NCBI RefSeq assembly: GCF_033473495.1
Contig: NC_088937.1
Span: 2,356,001-2,420,000 of the forward strand
Length of the DNA stretch: 64,000 nt
Source: Cercospora beticola
Taxonomy: Eukaryota; Ascomycota; Dothideomycetes; Mycosphaerellales; Mycosphaerellaceae
Direction of reading: 5' to 3'
The translations under genes were made by a program, and so were the position numbers. The notes under the pieces are model-generated. The model ran no database searches. It had not been told where the DNA came from and saw only the letters and a program-made list of their open reading frames with translations. This document shows positions 57,968 through 64,000 of the stretch, in pieces; position 1 is the stretch's first letter; the number at the start of each line of letters is the position of its first letter.

Positions 57968-58396
57968 TCACATTGCTATACAGTCTTTCCTTCCATTGAA
58001 TCGACCTAACAGCTTTCTCCGCAGCGCGCTCAGTCGCCTCTTCAGCCAAGAAAAACACCTTATCCGCTTCGCCTCAAGCAAATCCTGTTCCATCAGGCCC
58101 GACTCCTTCCGTTGGCGGCTTTCTAGCAATACCGAACTTCGTCTTTGCAAGAATTCAGTGTGGTCCGGACGCTGAGTTGCCGAGTTTGCTCCTTCATGAC
58201 ATTCGGCTACGTTTAGTGGATGTACGCTCGACTCGCAAGCGTCAGGCACGATCCGAGCAGGCTGGTGGTGCTGAGGACTCCCCAGTTCAGGCTCGCTAGA
58301 TTCTGATGAAGCATGGCTCAGATGCGATGCCGGAGTGTAGTACTTCCGAAGTGACGACGTGGAAGAAGTTCGAGTTGACGGTGCTCGGTAGTCCAT
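57968..58396 (-). CDS. Hypothetical protein, 142 aa
   Basis: This is an intact ORF with an ATG at 58396 on the minus strand. The N-terminal half is Ser/Thr-rich (RTSSTSSLRKYYTPASHLS). The C-terminal 40 residues are basic with a likely amphipathic helix (SWLKRRLSALRRKLLGRF) and the protein ends in CIAM, where the final four residues resemble a CaaX prenylation box (C-I-A-M). If real, this would place the protein at a membrane. No family is recognised. The stop codon is only 52 bp from the transposon block. Confidence 0.45.
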   Translation of the reverse strand: MDYRAPSTRTSSTSSLRKYYTPASHLSHASSESSEPELGSPQHHQPARIVPDACESSVHPLNVAECHEGANSATQRPDHTEFLQRRSSVLLESRQRKESGLMEQDLLEAKRIRCFSWLKRRLSALRRKLLGRFNGRKDCIAM

Positions 58397-58613
58397 TGCT
58401 GATGTGCACGCGACTGTGTCAGGCGCACGCTGTGATATATGTGCTGTACTGACATAACATCAGTGCATGCTGCGAGCGTTCACTCGAAGTCGCATAGATT
58501 TGGTCATCATCAACCAGAATGTTCACCATTCACGATGGTAAGCGCGTGGAGGAGTGGTATTTGTAGCTGCTCTGCTGTCCCTGACAAGTTGCCTACCACA
58601 AGAGAGTCACATC

Positions 58614-59492
58614 ATGGCGGCTGTCATCCAAATGAGCGCTTCGGCACCACCGCAACTCGTTCTTACAACAGAATCTGGACACGCTACCGATATTGAGCTC
58701 GAGCAAGCAGAGCTCGGACCTTCATTATCGCCACGGATCACAGATATGATCAGCGATGCCTTTCCTGGACTCGAAGATCAGGGTCGCGGCGTGGTCTTAC
58801 GCGCATCTACCACAAGCTCCAGTTCTCCAGCGATAGAGTCGCTTGCGACTTCATCATCTTCACATTCATTGTTGGCTGCCAGTGATCCTGCACAACACGC
58901 CTTGGAGTCTGAGGCTCAATATCATATCAGCCAAGCAGACCTCGAAAACGCTGAAAGCGCTGAAACGGAATCACCACCACCTTATCATTTCCAAATTCAA
59001 GACTCCGGGGACCGTATCATCAGCAGAGTGGCCATCGAAGCTATCTTTCCACCTGATCCTCTGTGGTCTCCTCTAGCCGATGGGCGACCTACTCGACGTC
59101 CATACAAACGTTTCCGCTACATAGCCTCGCTCTGGCCGACTACCACTCTTTCTCAATTTAAGGATACGTTGATGGCCGAGGTCGAGCACAGGATGTCCGC
59201 AAGTCGGAGATTCCGCTTGCAGTCGGCCGAAGTTATGAGAACATGGATGTACGTCGAATCGAGCGACACCAAGAGAACCTTCCTGGGGTTCAAACGCCGA
59301 AAGTCAAAAACGATCGATGTGGATGAGTCAAATTGGCCCGCCATTGTTTCTGCTTTGAAGGACAAAACATTTGTTGGCGAGCTGAAGATGATGTATTGGC
59401 GCGAGGTTCCATTGACGGAGGCTGAAAGACAGAGGCAGCAGGTCGTCGCTCAGATGTACAGGAACACTCTGCGGCCATATGGGATTTGGTAG
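58614..59492 (+). CDS. Hypothetical protein, 292 aa, paralogue A of a tandem pair
   Basis: The frame is open upstream but the first in-frame ATG is at 58614 (MAAVIQMSASAPP), so I start there. The N-terminal half is Ser/Thr-rich and contains LSPRITDMISDAFPG (about residues 38-52). A PPPYHF motif at about residue 122 precedes a folded C-terminal part: WPTTTLSQFKDTLMAEVEHRM, then a basic LGFKRRKSKT loop, then NWPAIVSALKDK and LKMMYWREVP. The same arrangement occurs in the downstream gene (RRISDMIDEAFP, PPPAY, FDQFLQTLRDSI, LFRRRK, NWSAMLAMLGK, LKVSFWTETP), so the two arose by duplication. I do not recognise the family and see no membrane segment. Confidence 0.6.
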   Translation: MAAVIQMSASAPPQLVLTTESGHATDIELEQAELGPSLSPRITDMISDAFPGLEDQGRGVVLRASTTSSSSPAIESLATSSSSHSLLAASDPAQHALESEAQYHISQADLENAESAETESPPPYHFQIQDSGDRIISRVAIEAIFPPDPLWSPLADGRPTRRPYKRFRYIASLWPTTTLSQFKDTLMAEVEHRMSASRRFRLQSAEVMRTWMYVESSDTKRTFLGFKRRKSKTIDVDESNWPAIVSALKDKTFVGELKMMYWREVPLTEAERQRQQVVAQMYRNTLRPYGIW

Positions 59493-59949
59493 GGGCTGTC
59501 CTCTTCAGACCGGCATTTGGAGGCAACAGGACCACGGTCTCGTATTGTTCGTCAGGATGTCCAGTCATTGCTCGTGGGCAAATCCCACGTGAAATCGCAG
59601 TTCGCAGTTTAAGGCTCACTCCATCGGATGAACCCTTGGACGTGATGTAAGGGGGCGAATAAGGTTCACGTGGAGAACGACTGCTTGTCACTGCCTTTGT
59701 ACCATAATGAACGCATACATGTAGGTATTTGTTAGCCGCCTATGTCACTGTTTGTTGGTTTGTGATTTTCAGGTCAGCTGCTAGAGCACAGAAAACATCA
59801 TTCACCATTTGACGAAGTGGATTGAGCTCTCTCATAATTCAACTCGTCCCGTGGCGCTTCAATGGTCTGTCGAAGTCGAGAAATTGGAACAGCAAGCAGA
59901 ACTCCAAGCAGCGAGTGCGCTCGATTTCTACAAGGCCAAAGTTGCCGTC
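59493..59949. other. Intergenic region between tandem paralogues
   Basis: This contains the 3' flank of paralogue A and the 5' flank of paralogue B. The B reading frame is open upstream to about 59809 but has no ATG before 59950. No repeat is seen. Confidence 0.35.
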
Positions 59950-60704
59950 ATGAGCGAAGACTCTAGTGATGCGAGCGACAGTGTGGATCAAGACTGTCGA
60001 AGCGAAGGAGAGACGGATCCCCTGTCTCGACGGATCAGTGATATGATTGACGAAGCCTTCCCGCTACCAATATTCGCGAATGCATCAACTCAGTCCGTTG
60101 GCGGCGCCTCAGAAGACACAAATAGCACAACTCAAGGGAGCACTGGCGACATTCCACCACCAGCGTATACACCGCCCGAGAAGCCTCCTCGATACACACC
60201 ACATTACATCTGACAGGTCGTCTTATCGGCGCACATACGACAGTAGGACCAATGGTACCGATCCAATATCGCTGGTTGTCGATGATCGATTCTCAAGTGC
60301 TCAGGACGCACCACGACCTAATGCTACTTGGCCCGATGATGCCGTTTGATCAATTTCTCCAGACGCTGAGAGACAGTATCACTGCATACGTACTGTCTGA
60401 GAGGTCAGCCAGATGCCTTCGTTCGGGAGAGAAAGTGGTCTTTGTGCCACTGGTCAAGCAGAAAACACGCAGAGTAGGATTGTTCAGGCGAAGGAAAGTC
60501 GTTAGGAGCTCACTTAGAGCTGAGAACTGGTCGGCAATGCTGGCCATGCTGGGAAAGCGCCCCGAAGAAGTGAAGCTCAAAGTGAGCTTTTGGACAGAGA
60601 CGCCGGGCTCTACGGCCGAGCTACTCAGACAACAGAGAGTGGAGTCGGGTCATTTGGATACTGTCTCGTTTATGGGTGGGCGCATGTCCGTCTTATGTGA
60701 CTGA
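59950..60704 (+). pseudogene. Hypothetical protein, paralogue B, apparently frameshifted
   Basis: An ATG at 59950 opens MSEDSSDASDSV, then RRISDMIDEAFPLP and PPPAYTPPEKPPRYTP, and stops at 60213. The rest of the homology is in other frames. A middle part (about 60205-60349) ends NATWPDDAV. The C-terminal part then continues DQFLQTLRDSI in the frame ending at 60704. Relative to paralogue A the order and spacing are kept, so the parts belong together. Either two small indels broke the gene, or introns join the frames. I saw no good GT-AG pair that restores the whole, so I call it a probable pseudogene. The C-terminal part remains well conserved with A (LFRRRK, NWSAMLAMLGK, LKVSFWTETP). Confidence 0.5.
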
Positions 60705-61097
60705 CAAGCTCAGGACGCGCAAAGCGTTGGTTCAGGAGTGAGGCATTGAGCGTCGCGCATTTTGTGTTGGTGTTAGGCGAACCGTGTGGGAACGGTGCGA
60801 TCGTGAAAGAATGTAACAGTCTGATCATGAAACTTCATACTTGGAATTGAACCCAGAGGTAGCATCTGCCAGATCACAGTATTCGTCATGTCCTCTGCAA
60901 CAAAGCATGAAAGCGACCACGACACAACATGTGTCGAATTTTCTCATCGGACTCATGACCGTCATGAACACCTAGCAGCTCCACAGCGCAAATTGCATGT
61001 CCCAGCAACAGCTTCCGCATAACCGCATGCACATTCACGCGTGCTCAGTAGCATAAGCGCTGCTGTGCAGTCATGGTCTGTTGCTTTTGCCTCCAAC
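60705..61097. other. Convergent intergenic region
   Basis: The plus-strand paralogue B and the minus-strand F-box ORF end towards each other here. No other feature is seen. Confidence 0.4.
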
Positions 61098-61643
61098 CTA
61101 CCCTCGACCTATCCTCAGCCTCACCGCGTTGCGCAGCTCGCGCTCAATCTCGGGCGTCATTGGCGGCGCGATGCCTTGCCGCTCCATATCCTGGTAGTTG
61201 GCAACAACAAATCGAATGATGTCGATAGGCCTCAAGTTGCGCATGATGTGCAATGTGATCTCCGCTGGGATTCTTAATAGCGGGAAGAGGGCCGGAATTC
61301 GTGTCTGGGTCGTGATGTAGATCACTCGTGTGCGCGAAAGTGCCGGCAACACCCCGTACCAATGAAGAAGCGGATAGTTGGCAAAGGCGAAATTAATAAA
61401 TGACTCTGCCGGTAGTAGATCAACTATGTCCAGAATTAATTCGGGTGGTAACCCGTAGAACGGATGTCTGGGTCGAGTCTGCGCCAGGGTGAGGACTTCC
61501 TGCATCACAGGGACATCGCCATTCGCATTGCCAGGTTCAGAGCCAGCGTCCTGCTCGACAGGCTCATCTCTGTCGGAATCGTGTTCAGCCATCCTGTTGA
61601 GCCGATCCTCGTCCATTACACTCTCATCGCCTTCCAATGCCAT
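61098..61643 (-). CDS. Double F-box-like protein ORF, 181 aa
   Basis: This is an intact frame from an ATG at 61643. After an acidic N-terminal 50 residues there are two related F-box-like units. The first is FYGLPPELILDIVDLLPAES (about residues 62-81, continuing FINFAFANYPLLH). The second is LLRIPAEITLHIMRNLRPID (about 121-140, continuing IIRFVVANYQDME). Each has the Leu-Pro-x-Glu-(I/L) start and hydrophobic spacing of F-boxes, which bind Skp1 in SCF ubiquitin ligases. No substrate-binding domain is visible. The ORF begins directly after the TGA of the upstream membrane-protein gene, in the same frame, so it may be a separate gene with a later start, or a read-through extension. Confidence 0.55.
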   Translation of the reverse strand: MALEGDESVMDEDRLNRMAEHDSDRDEPVEQDAGSEPGNANGDVPVMQEVLTLAQTRPRHPFYGLPPELILDIVDLLPAESFINFAFANYPLLHWYGVLPALSRTRVIYITTQTRIPALFPLLRIPAEITLHIMRNLRPIDIIRFVVANYQDMERQGIAPPMTPEIERELRNAVRLRIGRG

Positions 61644-62459
61644 TCAGTCAGAGTGCGGCTTGTTGAGAGTATGAGGCTGTAAGTAGCGCCAAATGGTCGC
61701 CGAAAGATAGAAAGACAGCAGAGTCAAAATGACAATGTAAAGAGCTGTAGGCACCAGGGAGGCTGGAAAGATATTGGCCAGATATGGGTCGAGGACGATA
61801 TCTACATCGACGAGCTGTGGATGTGACATCAAATCCTTGTTGGTCGTGAAATAGTCGGCGGCCGCTTGAAGCCTGAGAAAAAGAATGCTGCTTGTAGAGA
61901 CTTCTTCGGATGTCTTCACACCAGCAGCCGGCGGTGCTTGCTGTTCAGCGAATGCAGCCAGACTCTGAATCAAATGAGGTGTACCGAAAACATGCGAAAG
62001 ATTGAACGTCTCAAGCCAGAATTCCGTGGGTTGCTGGGATATTGTCAGTATTGTTGAGCAATTAGGGCGTGCCAACGAAGTAGCTGTGCACGGCAGTGAC
62101 ATGAGCTCAGCGTTGAAAATGCCTGTCACGCATGGCAGGAGGAAGTGCGTTCAGAAGGAGCATACCACAGCGGGCCAGCAGACTCGAACCTCGTATCTCC
62201 GACCAGGCTGGAGATTGTGCAGAAGGTACCACGATTCTTGGCCGCGTGGAAGCTCTTGAGATGGAAAGACGACAGGAAGTGCTCTCCTCAACGTAGTGTT
62301 GTCAGATGAGATAGTGTCTAGGCCTAGTGCTGCGAGACTCGGGCCTGCGTCTGGCAAGGTGATGATGTCGGGAGCGAGGAAGATAGTCTTTTCAGTGTTT
62401 GCCCAAGTAGTGGTGAGTTGCAGCGCGAACAGAGAAGTCACGCATGTGAAAAGCCTCAT
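61644..62459 (-). CDS. Signal-peptide membrane protein, 227 aa, one intron
   Basis: Exon 62459-62166 (98 codons) joins exon 62033-61644 across a 132-bp intron (donor GTATGC, acceptor CCAG) in phase 0. The N-terminus, MRLFTCVTSLFALQLTTTWA, is a signal peptide. The lumenal part has FLAPDIITLPDAGPSLAALG, then VVFPSQELPRGQESWYLLHN and a fibronectin-like PGRRYEVRVCWPAVQPTEFW. One transmembrane helix near the end (LYIVILTLLSFYLSATIWRY, about residues 197-216) leaves a short cytosolic tail ending NKPHSD. I recall similar uncharacterised proteins in other ascomycetes, probably in the endoplasmic reticulum, but cannot name the function. The splice model is supported by frame and motif continuity. Confidence 0.75.
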
Positions 62460-62848
62460 GGTGATGGACGCTGAGCAGGTGCGTGGGAGTGGGAGCGCGC
62501 GCCCTCGCCATTCATGCCTTCAGTCCAGTGATCATTTGTCTGTCCTAGATGATGCGTACAACGAAATCTCACTGTATGTGCAGACATGATGAGAAAGCTG
62601 TCGCTGCAGCCAGATTCAGGCACGGTTGCCTTGCTGCCTTGGCGCACCTGATTGGCTGGCCATTTGGAGCGGCGCGCTTTCCCACGGATTTCCCCCCTCC
62701 AACTCGACCCTTTTGAGCTGTTTACTACTTCACGCGTGCATTTCGGCGACCACGACTGGTTCTCCACCCCTACCTCCTCTTCCTCCGCACACTTCGCACT
62801 GTCGACGAGACACCAGAAATCCACTCAAACACACATCACACCGCCAAC
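62460..62848. promoter_or_regulatory. Divergent promoter region between membrane protein and alpha-tubulin
   Basis: The two genes are transcribed away from each other from this 389-bp region. Towards tubulin there are pyrimidine-rich tracts (CTCCACCCCTACCTCCTCTTC) about 70-90 bp before the ATG, and the start context CGCCAACATG fits a strong fungal initiation context. I cannot assign individual factor sites. Confidence 0.45.
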
Positions 62849-64000
62849 ATGCGCGAAGTCATCAGCTTGAACGGTAGGCACAACTCCTGAGTCGCCGCAG
62901 CGCGCTTGACCGCCTCATTGGCGGTCTTGTTGAGATGAGGCCACCGACTGACAAAAGACGTGTGTAGTTGGCCAGGCCGGTTGCCAGATCGCAAACAGCT
63001 GCTGGGAGGTTAGTTTCGTCGCTCAATGAGCACCCGGAAGAGCACGATGGGATTACACAGGAAATTGGATGCCTGAGAGCAGCACACTGACATGGACGTT
63101 TGCAGCTGTACTGCCTCGAGCACGGCATTCAGGTGAGCACAACCAAGTAAGAGGACGTAGTGGGCATATATTGACATACGCAACAGCCCGATGGATACCT
63201 CACCGAGGAGCGCAAGGCCGCCGATGATGATCAGGGCTTTTCGACCTTCTTCTCCGAGACGGGTAGGCGCCCACTTCTCCACCACCGTTGCGCACGCGGT
63301 ACTGACTCGAAACAGGTCAGGGCAAGTACGTCCCACGCACCATCTACTGCGATCTCGAGCCCAACGTCGTCGACGAGGTCCGCACCGGTACCTACCGCAG
63401 CCTTTTCCACCCAGAGTTGATGATCACCGGCAAGGAGGATGCCTCGAACAACTACGCCCGTGGTCACTACACCGTCGGCAAGGAGCTCATTGACCAGGTC
63501 CTCGACAAGGTCCGACACGTTGCCGACAACTGCTCGGGACTGCAAGGTTTCCTGGTTTTCCACTCGTTCGGTGGTGGTACTGGATCTGGTTTCGGTGCTC
63601 TGCTTATGGAGCGTCTGTCGGTCGACTACGGCAAGAAGTGCAAGCTCGAGTTCTGCGTGTACCCAGCACCACAGGTCGCCACCTCGGTCGTCGAGCCATA
63701 CAACTCCATCCTCACCACACACACCACTCTTGAGCACTCTGACTGCTCCTTCATGGTCGACAACGAGGCCATCTACGACATCTGCCGACGCAACCTCGGA
63801 ATCGAGCGACCAAACTACGAGAACTTGAACCGCCTGATCGCTCAAGTGGTCTCGTCCATCACCGCATCCCTCCGCTTTGATGGCTCGCTCAACGTCGATC
63901 TCAACGAGTTCCAGACCAACTTGGTGCCATACCCAAGAATCCACTTCCCTCTGGTCGCATACGCACCAATTGTCTCTGCTGCTAAGGCCGCCCACGAGGC
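62849..64000 (+). CDS. Alpha-tubulin, 5' part with four introns (3' end outside window)
   Basis: Exons are 62849-62873, 62968-63008, 63106-63132, 63187-63262 and 63316 to the window end, each bounded by GT-AG introns of 53-97 bp. The spliced start is [20 protein letters not shown], the N-terminus of alpha-tubulin, and the following exons give [18 protein letters not shown]. The last exon contains the nucleotide-binding glycine loop GGGTGSGFG and then the conserved [10 protein letters not shown] and [20 protein letters not shown]. Alpha-tubulin pairs with beta-tubulin and holds the non-exchangeable GTP in the microtubule lattice. Several short early introns are usual in fungal tubulin genes. 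The protein is cut by the window edge after about 285 residues. The long antisense frame across the last exon is a codon-bias shadow. Confidence 0.97.

Noticed and set aside
63231..63995. Long open frame antisense to alpha-tubulin (254 codons)
   Set aside because: It mirrors the strongly biased codons of the tubulin exon; there are no motifs and no plausible product.

Overview
The window is nuclear DNA of a filamentous ascomycete, most likely a dothideomycete (the lineage is inferred; the fungal origin is clear). Short GT-AG introns of about 50-130 bp interrupt an alpha-tubulin gene and an eIF2-alpha gene. A mitochondrial PPR protein, PMS1 and a Zn2Cys6 regulator are present. A large part of the window carries the signature of repeat-induced point mutation (RIP).

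Layout. (1) 1-10097 is normal gene-rich DNA: the C-terminus of PMS1, two unidentified genes, eIF2-alpha (SUI2), a small membrane protein and a long PPR protein. (2) 10106-57907 is one 47.8 kb block. It is delimited by matching terminal inverted repeats and a perfect 8-bp target duplication, GTCGGTGG, at 10098-10105 and 57908-57915. A decayed hAT transposase C-terminus lies just inside the right end. Inside the block are nested, RIP-destroyed elements: three near-identical 6.8 kb chromodomain Gypsy elements (one inserted inside another), Copia-type LTR units, a 2.3 kb non-autonomous LTR family (two copies), a 674-bp TRIM-like element, a LINE ORF1 relic and a 796-codon unidentified RIPed reading frame. 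(3) 34489 to about 42130 is a 7.6 kb island inside the block that is hardly RIPed. It holds a Zn2Cys6 regulator pseudogene, a possible dynamin-like remnant, a 28-bp perfect hairpin and an intact gene for a secreted, cysteine-repeat protein. (4) 57916-64000 is again normal gene space: unidentified genes including a tandem paralogue pair, a double F-box ORF directly abutting a membrane-protein ORF, and the 5' part of alpha-tubulin.

RIP has removed nearly every CpA (and so TpG) in the block. ATG codons are almost gone and TGG/CAG/CAA have become stops, so ATG-based ORF finding sees almost nothing between 10.1 and 34.5 kb or between 42.1 and 57.8 kb. Reading through the RIP-type stops recovers the polyproteins. 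LTR ends have changed from TG...CA to TA...TA.

The main points of interest are the hAT-bounded 47.8 kb block with its non-repetitive cargo-like island, the TRIM-like element, the protection of GpCpA sites from RIP, and the in-frame TGA-ATG junction between the membrane-protein and F-box ORFs. All coordinates were read by eye, without alignment or database searches.
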